64,000 nucleotides of DNA from Carnimonas bestiolae (GTDB lineage Bacteria; Pseudomonadota; Gammaproteobacteria; Pseudomonadales; Halomonadaceae). The stretch lies in the NCBI RefSeq assembly GCF_051251125.1, contig NZ_JBPCZL010000001.1; one strand, given 5' to 3'. Below the pieces are notes generated by a model. It searched no databases. It saw nothing but the letters and a program-made list of their open reading frames with translations, and was not told the origin of the DNA. This document shows, piece after piece, positions 37,034 through 46,282 of the stretch. A program made the translations under genes and the position numbers. Each line of letters opens with the position of its first letter. Positions within the stretch are counted from its first letter, which is position 1.

Positions 37034-37708
37034 ATGAGTACACGCTGGAGCCTGATTTTTGACGCCGACGGTACGCTAGTCGATAGCGAGCCGCTGCTGG
37101 CCAAGGAAATCGCCATCACCATGAACAAGCTGGGCCTACCGTTCGAGCCCGAGGATTACATGACCCGCTTCCGTGGGGTGGCATTTCCCTTCGTACTCGA
37201 CGCATTGGAGGCCGCGCATGGTCGTAAGGTAGACGACGATGAAACGCGCAAGCAGCTCGAACAGGAAATGCGCAGCAACCTCGAAACGCGCATGGAGCGG
37301 GAACTTGGCCCGATCGACGGCATCAAAGAAGCGTTGGATGCGTTATCTGACTATCCGCGCTGCGTGGCGTCCAATGGCCCATTGCGGAAGATCAGGCTGT
37401 CGATGCGCCTGAGCGGTCTCGCCCCCTACTTCGGCGACCATCTTTATTCGGCTTACGAAATTGGCGTGTGGAAGCCGGATCCGGGGCTATTTCTGCATGC
37501 AGCGAAAGCGCTGGATACCGCGCCCGAGCACTGTATCGTTATTGACGATGCCTCGGTTGGCTTGGCGTCGGGTCAGGCAGCAGGAATGCACGTCATCCAT
37601 ATCAACCGCTTCAGCGAGCGCGAACGCACTCCAGACGGTGCTTACGAAATTCACACCATGGCCGAATTGCCCGCAGTGGTTGAAAAAATTATCGCCGCCC
37701 ACAGCTAA
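37034..37708 (+). CDS. HAD-superfamily phosphatase, subfamily IA (YieH-like)
   Basis: 224 residues from ATG 37034 with GGAG 6 nt upstream. Dephosphorylates a small phospho-metabolite. HAD motif I FDADGTLVDSE (9-19; nucleophile Asp10, Asp12), motif II VASNGP, motif III Lys in WKPDPGLF and motif IV VIDDASVGLASG are all intact, with an alpha-helical C1 cap. The YieH/YfbT/phosphoglycolate group fits; substrate not decidable. It lies 26 nt after the secreted-protein gene and is likely co-transcribed with it. Confidence 0.88.
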   Translation: MSTRWSLIFDADGTLVDSEPLLAKEIAITMNKLGLPFEPEDYMTRFRGVAFPFVLDALEAAHGRKVDDDETRKQLEQEMRSNLETRMERELGPIDGIKEALDALSDYPRCVASNGPLRKIRLSMRLSGLAPYFGDHLYSAYEIGVWKPDPGLFLHAAKALDTAPEHCIVIDDASVGLASGQAAGMHVIHINRFSERERTPDGAYEIHTMAELPAVVEKIIAAHS

Positions 37709-37782
37709 AGTGCTTCACCGCCGCACCGCCGGCGGCACTTAATCCAGCGGATTATGCATCGTTTACCCAAGAGATTACGCCC

Positions 37783-38499
37783 ATGTCTTCTACCGACGAC
37801 TCTCAGTTGATCAACGGCCTTTTCGACCGCTTGCAGCAAGCTGAGCAGCAAAGCGGCGAACGCGATCAAAGCGCCGCTCAGCGCATCGATGAACGCGTGC
37901 AGCAGCAGCCCGCGGCGCCCTACTACATGGCACAAACCATACTGATTCAGGAAGCAGCGCTGAAGCGGCTGAACGAGCGCGTCGAGCGTTTGGAAAAACA
38001 GCTGTCCGAAGCGCAACAGCAGCGCTCAAGCGGCAGCTTCCTGTCGGGCCTGTTCGGCGGCAACAACGCTGGCAACAATGGCGGCGGCGCTAGACCAGCT
38101 CGTTCGGCAGCGGCTTCTGCACGCTCTGGGCAGGCCGCCCAACAGCCCGGCTGGGGCGCCAATAATGCGCAACCACAGGCGGCGGGCGGTGGCCGCAGCT
38201 TTTTGTCGGGCGCCTTGCAAACAGCTACTGGTGTGGCCGGCGGTGTCGTGCTCGGTAACATGCTCAGCCACATGTTTTCAGGCCACAGCGGTGAAGAAAT
38301 CGTCAACAACGATGCCAGCAACTTCTCAGAGCAAAGTTACGACGAGGGCTACGATCAGGCCATGCAAGACGACGCTGGCTACGATGACGTTGCCTATCAG
38401 GACCCGTCGCCCAGCGATGACGATCAAGGCTTTGACTCGCAAGACAGCTTCAGCGATGACGCGGGCTACGACGACTTCGGCGGCGACGATTTCGTCTAA
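37783..38499 (+). CDS. DUF2076 protein
   Basis: 238 residues. N-terminal helical part (1-85) with LINGLFDRLQQAE and PYYMAQTILIQEAALKRLNERVERLEKQL (coiled coil, key PYYMAQTILIQE) defines DUF2076. A Gly/Asn/Ala/Gln-rich linker, a Gly-rich hydrophobic segment (SFLSGALQTATGVAGGVVLGNML, about 143-166) and a highly acidic Asp/Ser/Tyr tail follow. The PYYMAQ...ALK element is shared with a family described as periplasmic ligand-binding sensors without experimental role; I see no signal peptide. Its stop overlaps that of the convergent MFS gene by 3 nt. Confidence 0.85.
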   Translation: MSSTDDSQLINGLFDRLQQAEQQSGERDQSAAQRIDERVQQQPAAPYYMAQTILIQEAALKRLNERVERLEKQLSEAQQQRSSGSFLSGLFGGNNAGNNGGGARPARSAAASARSGQAAQQPGWGANNAQPQAAGGGRSFLSGALQTATGVAGGVVLGNMLSHMFSGHSGEEIVNNDASNFSEQSYDEGYDQAMQDDAGYDDVAYQDPSPSDDDQGFDSQDSFSDDAGYDDFGGDDFV

Positions 38500-40217
38500 C
38501 CGCTAGCGTCATCACCTGATGTACTAGCGCCGTCTCCAGCGTGGGGCGGCGCTTTTTCATTTCGCTCGATCGACGAACGATAGCTCACCCCATGCCGCAC
38601 CCGCGGCGGTTTATCCCCACTGTGCTGTGTCATCATCGCATCAAGGATCGCTTTATCGCTGATGGTCATGCGGTCCTGCATGCGCAAGTATTGCAGCCAG
38701 TTGCCCACCGCAAACACCTCTTGCCACAGTTCCGGCTGCTGAGTATCGCGATAAAGCGACCAGCGCTCGGCACCGTTGCGCATGCGCAGCTTGCGTACCC
38801 GCCGAGCGGCGCGCACGAAATCACGGGTGCGCTCCAAGGGAATATAGTAATCGATGCTGACCTGCACCGACCCGCGTTTGGGATTGAATTCAAACAGCGG
38901 CGTATCCATGGGCGTTGAAGGAATCTGCGCACTGCCCTCACTGTTTAACTCCGGTAACCGCGACGACCAGAAGATACCGACAGAGACCAGCAGTAGTAAC
39001 CCCGCCCCCACCAGCGCACCGCCAACGCCCAGCGTTTCAGCGAGGTGGCCCCACAAGAATGAGCCCAGCGCCAGGCCGGCATACAGCGCCGTTTGATAAA
39101 GCGCCAGCGCGCGCGCCTTGACCCAGTCGGGCACCAGCAACTGCACTGAAGTGTTGTAGGTAGCCAGCGTGGCGATCCAGCAGCCGCCTATCAGCAGCAG
39201 CGCCACAAACAGTACCCATAGCGTTGAAAACGCGCCAACCGCCATCATCATCACGGCCAATAGCGCGGCCGCTAAGCTGATCGAACGGCTGCTGCCGAAG
39301 CGCTTCCTAAAGCGGCCCACCTGCGTGCTACCGACAATGGCTCCCACCCCCAAAGCACCAAGTAACAAGCCATAGAGCGAGGCGCTACCGCGGGGATTCT
39401 GATGCGCCACCAGCGGCAGTAGCGCCCACACTGCGCTGGCGGAAATACCAAACGCGAATGAGCGCGCCATCACTAACCGGGTAACGCTTGAATACTGGGT
39501 GAAGTGCAGCGCCGCAATAACGCCTTCAAATAACCGCTCGGGGGGCAATTGACGCTTCGGCACGTCACGCCGCCAGCGCCAGATTGCCCAAATCAGCAGG
39601 CAATAGCAGGCGCAGTTGAAGAGAAATACCCACGCAGGCCCTACCAACCCCAGCAGCAAGCCGCCCAGCGCAGGACCAAGCGCACGCGCAACATTGAAGT
39701 TAACGCTATTGAGCAGCACCGCGCTGCCGACCATGCGTTTCGGCACTTGCTCGTTAACTGCGGCCTGCCATGCCGGAATCGTGATGGCGGCACCAATCGA
39801 TATCCATAGAATGGACAGAATCAATACCATCGGCGTCAGATACCCAGCGAAGCCGCATAGCGTCACGAAAAAGCCGCCGGAGGTTTCGAGCGCCATGCCC
39901 ACCAGCATGATGCGGCGACGATCATAGTTGTCTGCTACAACGCCTGAAATGATCGACAGCACCACCAAGGGCGCAGACGCCGCCACCTGAATCATCGCCA
40001 CCATCAAGGGGCTTGCCTGCGCCGAGGTCACTACCCAGGCGGCGGCAACCGATTGCGCCCATACGCCAAGATTGGCAAAGAGATTAGCGATCCAGATAAT
40101 CCGAAAAGCAGGCACCGATAGCGGCGCAAGCGTGCCGTGACGCTGCTTCTGCTTGGAGGCCTTGTCACCTTCAGGATCGAGAGGGAGATCATTACGAGGA
40201 GAAACCGGCTGCAGCAT
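38496..40217 (-). CDS. MFS exporter (EntS/MFS_3 type) with fused C-terminal dimeric-barrel domain
   Basis: 573 residues from ATG 40217 (GAGGG 5 nt upstream); the frame runs back to 40319. About 12 transmembrane helices (about 35-440) with the motif-A-like GVVADNYDRRRIM and, in the second half, VGRFRKRFGSSR. After the membrane part a soluble domain (about 460-550, QVSIDYYIPLERTRDFVRAARRVRKLR, key IDYYIP) resembles the ABM/ferredoxin-like barrels fused to MFS_3 proteins, and ends in a polar tail. EntS-like pumps export siderophores or drugs; the ligand is unknown. Confidence 0.85.
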   Translation of the reverse strand: MLQPVSPRNDLPLDPEGDKASKQKQRHGTLAPLSVPAFRIIWIANLFANLGVWAQSVAAAWVVTSAQASPLMVAMIQVAASAPLVVLSIISGVVADNYDRRRIMLVGMALETSGGFFVTLCGFAGYLTPMVLILSILWISIGAAITIPAWQAAVNEQVPKRMVGSAVLLNSVNFNVARALGPALGGLLLGLVGPAWVFLFNCACYCLLIWAIWRWRRDVPKRQLPPERLFEGVIAALHFTQYSSVTRLVMARSFAFGISASAVWALLPLVAHQNPRGSASLYGLLLGALGVGAIVGSTQVGRFRKRFGSSRSISLAAALLAVMMMAVGAFSTLWVLFVALLLIGGCWIATLATYNTSVQLLVPDWVKARALALYQTALYAGLALGSFLWGHLAETLGVGGALVGAGLLLLVSVGIFWSSRLPELNSEGSAQIPSTPMDTPLFEFNPKRGSVQVSIDYYIPLERTRDFVRAARRVRKLRMRNGAERWSLYRDTQQPELWQEVFAVGNWLQYLRMQDRMTISDKAILDAMMTQHSGDKPPRVRHGVSYRSSIERNEKAPPHAGDGASTSGDDASG

Positions 40218-40449
40218 AGCACCCTCAATCGTTGGCCGTTGAACTTGATATGTCATTGTGTAATCACGGCATATGGCTGCCACGTTTACAGCGTCGTGAT
40301 GATACTCCTTTTTACGCACTTAACCGCTGAGAATGAATACCACCATCGCTATTGACGACATAAATTATTCCGCATGCCTTGAGGGGGTTTCTTCAATTCA
40401 CTATTCTTCGCTCTTCACATATGTCTTGAATTTATAAAAAGGATCAACA

Positions 40450-41217
40450 GTGAAGCCCATTCGCTTCAGTACGCCATCACTTTTCGCGGTAGGTTTTTCC
40501 ATGGCTACCGTTGCCAGCCCTGCACTGGCCGATATCACCGACTTCACCGTGTTGGATAATCCCTCCAGCGCCAAGACGCCCTTTAAAGGCCAGGCTGAAG
40601 CAGGCTACACCGGTCATTCGGGAAACAGCGATGACTCAAGCCTGAATGCAGCGTTAACGGGCACCTGGTTTAACGATCCCTGGTCCTACAGCCTATGGGC
40701 GAACGCCAACAACGCATCGTCGGACGGTGATCAAACCGCCGAGAAATACAGTGTTGGTGGAAGGAACCGTTATAACCTGACCGACAAAGACTATTTATTT
40801 GGCCAGTTGGGATGGGAAAACAACCGCTATTCCGGTTACGACAGCCGCGTTAATTTCAACTTGGGTTATGGTCGTCAAATTCTCGACACCGAGCACCAAT
40901 CGCTAACGCTCGAAACCGGTCCCGGCTTCCGCTACGACAAGTACCATGATGGCGGCAGCTCCAGTAAGCTGGTCGGCTATGCATCCGCAACTTACGGCTA
41001 CAAGATATCGGACACCGCCTCCTTCTCGCAGAAGCTGGCTACCTTGGTCGCCTCAGACAACACCACCAGCACCTCGGTCACGTCGCTTAATGTGGCGATC
41101 AACTCCCACTTCACGCTGGCACTCTCTTACGCCATCGAAAACAACAGCCAGCCGCCTAATCAGGTTGACCATAAAACCGATACCACCACCAACGTTTCAC
41201 TGGTATACGGTTTCTAA
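40450..41217 (+). CDS. DUF481 (YdiY) salt-induced outer-membrane protein
   Basis: 255 residues from GTG 40450 with AAGGA 7 nt upstream. Signal peptide (1-28, SPALAD), then about ten amphipathic beta strands ending in aromatic residues, with the terminal strand TNVSLVYGF closing in Phe, as outer-membrane barrels do. GQAEAGYTGHSGNSDDSSLNA is the DUF481 opening (key GYTGHSGN). The family includes salt-induced YdiY-like proteins, which fits a halophile. The 232-nt divergent region to the MFS gene holds its promoter. Pore or binding role is not known. Confidence 0.87.
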   Translation: MKPIRFSTPSLFAVGFSMATVASPALADITDFTVLDNPSSAKTPFKGQAEAGYTGHSGNSDDSSLNAALTGTWFNDPWSYSLWANANNASSDGDQTAEKYSVGGRNRYNLTDKDYLFGQLGWENNRYSGYDSRVNFNLGYGRQILDTEHQSLTLETGPGFRYDKYHDGGSSSKLVGYASATYGYKISDTASFSQKLATLVASDNTTSTSVTSLNVAINSHFTLALSYAIENNSQPPNQVDHKTDTTTNVSLVYGF

Positions 41218-41243
41218 GCGAATCTGGTGTACGCAAGCAGCAG

Positions 41244-41279
41244 AAAGCCCCGCCATGAGCGCATCATTGGCGGGGCTTT
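41244..41279. terminator. Intrinsic terminator after the DUF481 gene
   Basis: Perfect 12-bp stem AAAGCCCCGCCA (41244-41255) / TGGCGGGGCTTT (41268-41279), between convergent genes. Confidence 0.88.
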
Positions 41280-41359
41280 GCCGTTATAAGCACGCGTCGT
41301 TACGCCGCGTACTCTGACCGTGACTCGCGCACTAGAACGCGAGCCGCTTCGGCACGCTG

Positions 41360-41968
41360 CTAATAACCAACGGTGAAGGCTTGGTTGGCGTGCTGCTGGG
41401 TTTCGAATTCATCGACCAGCGCGATGGCGTAATCCTGATAGGAAATCCAGCTACGGCCGCTATCATCGACAATCAGGTGGTTTTTGCCCAGTCGGAAGTT
41501 ATCGGTGCGCTCACCCTGGATGAATTCCGCCTGCGGGCGCAGGAAGGTCCATTCCACGCCTGATGACTGCTCCAACGCTTTCAGGAACTCAATACCCGCA
41601 CTCGCCTCGGGCTTGTACGCATCGGGAAACTCAGGACTCTCGATCAGCGGTTTGTCATCTGGCGTAAGCAGGCTAGCGGCACCACCGACCACCAGCAGGC
41701 GCGGCACCTGTGCTTGCTTGGTCGCTTCAATAACGGAATGCGCATTGGAGCTTTCGAATTTAGCCGCATGGATAACGGCTTCGTGCCCTTCCAGCAAGCT
41801 GGTCAGGATTTCTGCATCGGTTGCGTCGCCCTGCTTGTAGGTAACACCCTGCTGCTGTTGCTGTGGAAGCGAGCGCGCGATACCGGTGACTTCGTAGCCC
41901 CGCGCCACCAGTTCGATCGCGATCAGTGCCCCCGCGTTGCCTGTTACTCCGATAATTGCCACTGCCAT
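41360..41968 (-). CDS. Atypical SDR, NAD(P)H-binding (YwnB-like)
   Basis: 202 residues from ATG 41968 (AAGGA 8 nt upstream). The Rossmann motif VAIIGVTGNAGALIAIELVARG (key GVTGNAG, 8-14) starts the chain. VVGGAASLL and FLRPQAEFIQG resemble NAD(P)-binding flavin-reductase-like or NmrA-like atypical SDRs; the canonical Tyr-x3-Lys is not obvious (a Y-K-P at about 117 is the nearest). Catalytic or redox-sensor roles are both possible. Alone on the minus strand. Confidence 0.82.
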   Translation of the reverse strand: MAVAIIGVTGNAGALIAIELVARGYEVTGIARSLPQQQQQGVTYKQGDATDAEILTSLLEGHEAVIHAAKFESSNAHSVIEATKQAQVPRLLVVGGAASLLTPDDKPLIESPEFPDAYKPEASAGIEFLKALEQSSGVEWTFLRPQAEFIQGERTDNFRLGKNHLIVDDSGRSWISYQDYAIALVDEFETQQHANQAFTVGY

Positions 41969-42329
41969 CGCCAATATCCTTGCTTAGATGAATAAACTCT
42001 TCGGGGTATTATTAACGCGATAACGGCACAACTTCCAGCCGTTGAATAGTGCGTTTTCCTATCAGGATATCGCCAAGCGTTGGCCCACCACTTCGACAAG
42101 CGGTATGATAGGGTTCTATCGCGTTACGACCCACAAGGTCCGTCGCCCCTTTTGGGCTCACCGCCCCTGCGTTTCAAGGGCAAGTGCCGCCCGTCGTTGA
42201 TGGCATCATGCGTCGACCCGCCTTCTGTACTACTCCTCAAGGCATCCTCGACCCATCGCTACCGCCAGACGTAAGTGCACCCCTTGCGATGGGACGTCGC
42301 TATCTAGCGATTGGCAACGTTTACCAGCG

Positions 42330-42381
42330 CCCACCACAAGCCGCCACTCTCGACAGTGCCGCCAGCAGGTGGGGATTTTTT
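42330..42381 (+). promoter_or_regulatory. Terminator-like hairpin in the ilvE leader (possible attenuator)
   Basis: CCCACC (42330-42335) pairs with GGTGGG (42368-42373) around an inner CACT/AGTG hairpin (42345-42358), followed by six T residues (42376-42381), 27 nt before ilvE. No plus-strand gene ends within 1.1 kb upstream, so a stop signal here would act on the ilvE transcript itself. The rest of 41969-42329 shows no gene. The stem is short, so it may be weak. Confidence 0.4.
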
Positions 42382-42407
42382 AGCTTTTAGCCAACTGGAT
42401 ATCACGA

Positions 42408-43430
42408 ATGAGCAGTGCAACGATCGATTGGAACTCGCTGGGGTTTAACTACATCAAGACTGATTTGCGCTACATCTCCTACTGGAAGGATGGCGAGTGG
42501 GACAACGGCACGCTAACAGAAGACAACGTGCTGCATATCAGCGAAGGCTCCACCGCCCTTCACTATGGCCAGCAGTGTTTCGAAGGACTCAAGGCGTACC
42601 GCTGCAAGGACGGTAGCATCAACCTGTTCCGCCCCGACCAGAATGCCGCACGCATGCAGCGCAGCTGTGCTCGCCTGATGATGCCGGCCATTTCCACTGA
42701 GAAATTCATCGAGGCGTGCAAGCAGGTCGTGAAGGCCAATGAGCACTTCATTCCGCCTTACGGCAGCGGTGGTTCGCTCTACCTGCGTCCCTATGTCATT
42801 GGCGTTGGCGACAACATTGGCGTTCATCCGGCACCGGAATTCATCTTCTCGGTCTTCTGTACCCCGGTCGGCCCCTATTTCAAAGGCGGCATGAAGCCGG
42901 TCAACTTCATGGTGTCCAGCTACGACCGCGCTGCTCCCCATGGCACTGGCGCGGCCAAGGTTGGCGGCAACTACGCGGCTAGCCTGCTGCCGGGCCACGA
43001 GGCAAATGATCGGAACTTCGCCGACTGCATTTATCTTGATCCGGAAACGCACACTAAAATCGAAGAAGCTGGCGGCTCCAACTTCTTCGGGATTACCCGC
43101 GATAACCGCTTCATTACGCCCAAATCGCCGTCCATCCTGCCGAGTATCACCAAATACTCGCTGCTGGAGCTGGCCAAGCGTCAGGGCCTTGAGGTTGAAG
43201 AAGGCGATATCTTTATCGACAAACTGGACGATTTCGCCGAAGCCGGTGCCTGCGGCACCGCAGCCGTCATCACACCGATTGGCGGCATTCAGAACGGCGA
43301 GCACTTCCATACCTTCTACAGCGAAGGTGATGTCGGCCCCGTCACCAAAGCGCTCTACGACGAGCTGGTCGGCATTCAGTACGGTGACCGCGAAGGTCCC
43401 GCTGGCTGGGTCGTTAAAATCGACGGCTAA
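42408..43430 (+). CDS. ilvE: Branched-chain amino-acid aminotransferase
   Basis: 340 residues. Transfers the amino group between glutamate and the oxo acids of leucine, isoleucine and valine using PLP. The eukaryote-like (long) BCAT type: HYGQQCFEGLKAYR (52-65), the Schiff-base Lys184 in AAKVGGNYA, and FEEAGGSNFF-type EEAGGSNFFGI, plus ITPIGGI. Length (340) fits this type, unlike the 308-residue E. coli form. The ribosome site is weak (GGA). No ilv or leu neighbours. A possible attenuator precedes it. Confidence 0.93.
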   Translation: MSSATIDWNSLGFNYIKTDLRYISYWKDGEWDNGTLTEDNVLHISEGSTALHYGQQCFEGLKAYRCKDGSINLFRPDQNAARMQRSCARLMMPAISTEKFIEACKQVVKANEHFIPPYGSGGSLYLRPYVIGVGDNIGVHPAPEFIFSVFCTPVGPYFKGGMKPVNFMVSSYDRAAPHGTGAAKVGGNYAASLLPGHEANDRNFADCIYLDPETHTKIEEAGGSNFFGITRDNRFITPKSPSILPSITKYSLLELAKRQGLEVEEGDIFIDKLDDFAEAGACGTAAVITPIGGIQNGEHFHTFYSEGDVGPVTKALYDELVGIQYGDREGPAGWVVKIDG

Positions 43431-43471
43431 GCCATACTGCCGGCGCACCCTAGCGCCGCGCTCGTAACGCC

Positions 43472-43505
43472 AAGCGCCACGGCACTGTTGCCGTGGCGCT
43501 TTTTT
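43472..43505 (+). terminator. Intrinsic terminator of ilvE
   Basis: A 13-bp stem from 43472 to 43501 (AAGCGCCACGGCA / TGCCGTGGCGCTT) with CTGT loop, then a T run to 43505. Confidence 0.93.
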
Positions 43506-43843
43506 GCGTCAGTAATATTGTTTGCCACTGTCTTGGCACTCGCCATCGAGACGCCGTAGTGATTGCGCTGCTCGGCGCTATTGCTTCCCTGCGCATAAAT
43601 AATAACGCTCGACATTAGTCGCAGCAGCATTCCCTCCTGGTTATAAATATTATTATTTCTTTCGCAAATTCAATTGATTAAAAAATATTAACCGCCCTCA
43701 TACTACTTATGTCGCTTATACCAAAGCGTCGCCAAAAGATCGTTTAAAACAACTATTTTAATTACATAAGAACCACACGCAGAAAAAGAACGTTACCACG
43801 ATGCGGCTGCGATAGCCGTTGTGCTCGGCGAGGGGGAATGGCG
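43506..43843. other. AT-rich gene-free region before the fadL-type gene
   Basis: 338 nt. From about 43635 to 43775 the composition is clearly AT-rich (runs such as ATTATTATTT and TTAAAAAATATT), unlike neighbours. It most likely holds the porin promoter; no specific box is called. Confidence 0.45.
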
Positions 43844-45193
43844 ATGAAACAAAGCCTCAGAAGATACCTGGTAGTGGGCACTGGTCTGGTTGCTGCAGGC
43901 GCAGCACCTACCGCCTGGGCAGGCGGGTTCCAGTTGAATGAACAAAGCGTTAGCGGCCAGGGCACTGGTTATGCAGGACGCAGCTCCAATGTCTCCGATG
44001 CAACCATCCTGAATGGCAACCCCGCCGGTATCACTCATTTGGATCGGCCCGTCATTACCGTCGGTGGAACCTACATCGACGCCCACACGTCGATATCGGA
44101 CTCGCAAGGATCGCTCAATTTGAACGGCCGTCCTATTCAGCCAACCCAAGGGTCCGCAGGGCGTAACCCGGTGCCTGGCACCATGGTCCCGTTTGGCTTT
44201 TTTACCACTCCCATTGATGATCACTGGGCCGCTGGCCTAGGTGTCTATAGCCCCTTCGGCTTGCAAACCGACTACGGCAACGACTTCAAGGGCCGCTACT
44301 TCGGCGATTTTACCTCGGTCAAAGTCATTACTGTTCAGCCAACCATCGCTTACAAATTCAATGAGCAGTGGTCGGTGGGCGTTGGCGTTACCTACAACCA
44401 CATTGACGGTGAAGTGCGCGCCTTCAGCCCCGATGCCAGCGGGCTAGCTGGTATGGCGGGCCTACCGGGCGCGTCGCCGATGGGCGAAGGACGCGTTAAC
44501 GTGCAGGGTGATGACGATGCCTGGGGCGTGAACCTCGGCGTAATGTATCGCCCCACCACGACCACAACGCTGGGCCTGAAATGGCGCTCCAAGGTGTCTT
44601 ATCACCTTAAAGGAGACGTTTATTATTCGAACGTTCCCGGGCAAGGTCAGCCCGCTGCGGGCAATCCACTGGGCGTTGGCTCGATCAGACGCGACGGAAA
44701 ACTGAATGTTGGCACGCCTGAACTGTTCGACTTCTCGGTAACGCAGCTGATTACCGATGACTGGCGCGTGATGGCAGGCGTTACTTGGGTACACTGGAGT
44801 GAATTCAGAGACATTAACGTCTATTCCGACGGTGCACCCAACATCAAAGAAGATCAGTTCTATAAGAACTCATGGCAGTTCGCGCTGGGAACGGCCTATC
44901 AGCTCAACAGCGATTGGGTGGTGCGGGGTGGTTTCTCCTACGACCGCACACCGTCGCGAGATGCTTACCGCAGCGTGCGCATTCCCTCCGACGATCGCTA
45001 CGCTATCTCGGTGGGTGCGGGCTGGCAGCCTGATGAGCACTGGAAACTCGATGTTGCCTATTCGTTCTTGTACGAACCGCACACCGATATCGATCAATCT
45101 CGCGACTTTGGCTCAGGCGTCTCTGCCGATTACTCAGCGCGCTACCATAACAAGGCCCATGCCTTCGGCGCTCAGCTGAGCTACTTGTTCTGA
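43844..45193 (+). CDS. FadL-type outer-membrane long-chain fatty-acid transporter
   Basis: 449 residues from the second ATG (43844), because GAGGGGGA is 6-7 nt from it but touches the first ATG at 43838. Signal peptide ends at PTAWA (about 26). The mature N-terminus GGFQLNEQSVSGQGTGYAGRSSNVSDATILNGNPAG (key GGFQLNEQS and NPAG) is the FadL hatch with the NPA motif. About 14 strands end at ...SYLF with C-terminal Phe. GVGVYSPFGLQTDY is typical of FadL. Takes up fatty acids or other hydrophobic compounds; no fad gene nearby. Confidence 0.93.
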   Translation: MKQSLRRYLVVGTGLVAAGAAPTAWAGGFQLNEQSVSGQGTGYAGRSSNVSDATILNGNPAGITHLDRPVITVGGTYIDAHTSISDSQGSLNLNGRPIQPTQGSAGRNPVPGTMVPFGFFTTPIDDHWAAGLGVYSPFGLQTDYGNDFKGRYFGDFTSVKVITVQPTIAYKFNEQWSVGVGVTYNHIDGEVRAFSPDASGLAGMAGLPGASPMGEGRVNVQGDDDAWGVNLGVMYRPTTTTTLGLKWRSKVSYHLKGDVYYSNVPGQGQPAAGNPLGVGSIRRDGKLNVGTPELFDFSVTQLITDDWRVMAGVTWVHWSEFRDINVYSDGAPNIKEDQFYKNSWQFALGTAYQLNSDWVVRGGFSYDRTPSRDAYRSVRIPSDDRYAISVGAGWQPDEHWKLDVAYSFLYEPHTDIDQSRDFGSGVSADYSARYHNKAHAFGAQLSYLF

Positions 45194-45230
45194 ACCCCTG
45201 CATCACTAGGATGTAACAACGCAGTACGCA

Positions 45231-45263
45231 AAAGGCCCCAGCGCTGTGAAGCGAGGGGCCTTT
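45231..45263. terminator. Intrinsic terminator after the fadL-type gene
   Basis: AAAGGCCCC (45231-45239) / GGGGCCTTT (45255-45263) with a nested CGCT-GTGA-AGCG hairpin. Lies between convergent genes. Confidence 0.8.
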
Positions 45264-45367
45264 CGCATGTGTGTACTGATTCAGTCGGGGCTATGTCATC
45301 CGGTGCGAGCGTAGCCGACACTCCTCTGTCTCGTACTGCGTCAGCATACAGCGAGGTGCGGTCTACT

Positions 45368-46054
45368 TCAGCTTGAGCAGCGCGCCCAGGTAGCTTCCAG
45401 AGCGTGATCAGGCATCGCCTGAGCACGCAGCGCCGACAGGGTGTTGCGCAGATAGTCGCGACTGCTGCCGCAGCGACCGCGCGCCTGACGAATCACCTGA
45501 CGAACCACCGAATCAGGCTGCGTTCCCGCATAGTTGGGGCGCTCGGATTCCAGCACAAAGGCCAACGCTTCGATGTTGCGACCATCGGCCAGACGGCATT
45601 CGAGCCATTCAGGACGGTAGGAGTCGTCGGGCATTTCACGCTGCCACAGTGCCTTCAAATGCTGATCGAGATTGTGCTCGGGAAGGCGATGCACCACCCC
45701 TTGGCAGCTTCCGCCCTGATCGAGCCCCAGCACCAGACCGGGGCGTTCAGGGGTGCCGCGGTGAATACGTGACCACAGGTTCAGGCCGCGGTGATAGCCA
45801 TTAATACGAGCATTGGCGCGCTCCGCAGAGGGGCCCTCAGGCTTCCAAATCAACGAGCCATAGGCAAACAGCCAAATATCCTTCTCCTTACGGCGTGCCA
45901 GCGTTTCGGCAATGGAGGCCTCCAACTGCTCGTCGCTGTTAAGGCACACCTGCCCCAGCCTGGGCGGATAGCACGCCATCATCGCCGCCGACTCATCAAA
46001 AGATAAGCTTGAATCAAGGGCACGGGCGTTGAGATTGTTCATTAGCGCATCCAT
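45368..46054 (-). CDS. chaC: Glutathione-specific gamma-glutamylcyclotransferase, ChaC family
   Basis: 228 residues. Cleaves glutathione to 5-oxoproline and Cys-Gly in the cytoplasm. The ChaC core is clear: WLFAYGSLIWKPEG (61-74), GYHRGLNLWSRIHRGTPERPG (key GYHRGLNLWS), GSCQGVVHRLP and WQREM. The N-terminal 60 residues are longer than in E. coli ChaC. A second ATG at 46042 is equally possible since neither has a good ribosome site. It faces ahpC divergently, linking glutathione turnover with peroxide defence, though co-regulation is not shown. Confidence 0.9.
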   Translation of the reverse strand: MDALMNNLNARALDSSLSFDESAAMMACYPPRLGQVCLNSDEQLEASIAETLARRKEKDIWLFAYGSLIWKPEGPSAERANARINGYHRGLNLWSRIHRGTPERPGLVLGLDQGGSCQGVVHRLPEHNLDQHLKALWQREMPDDSYRPEWLECRLADGRNIEALAFVLESERPNYAGTQPDSVVRQVIRQARGRCGSSRDYLRNTLSALRAQAMPDHALEATWARCSS

Positions 46055-46282
46055 CTATAAAGCTGGCTGGGTTGAGATCATCATAAGCGCCTTCGAAGAG
46101 CTTAAAAAGAAATTTAAAATGATTTTTTTATAGCTGATGGTAATTAAAAAACCATCCGAGCGCGCACAAGGATGTCTCCATAGGTTTACCGCATCAAATG
46201 TATTCAGCCAATCAATTATGCCGATACCGCAAGGTTTAATATCGTTAACTAACAGTCATTCTCAGCACGAGGTACCACGCTA

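Noticed and set aside
42513..43448. 311-codon minus-strand frame
   Set aside because: Antisense to ilvE, with no recognisable domain and no ribosome site.
46055..46282. OxyR operator upstream of ahpC
   Set aside because: A TATAGCTGATGG stretch was considered, but the paired ATAG-N7-CTAT elements are absent.
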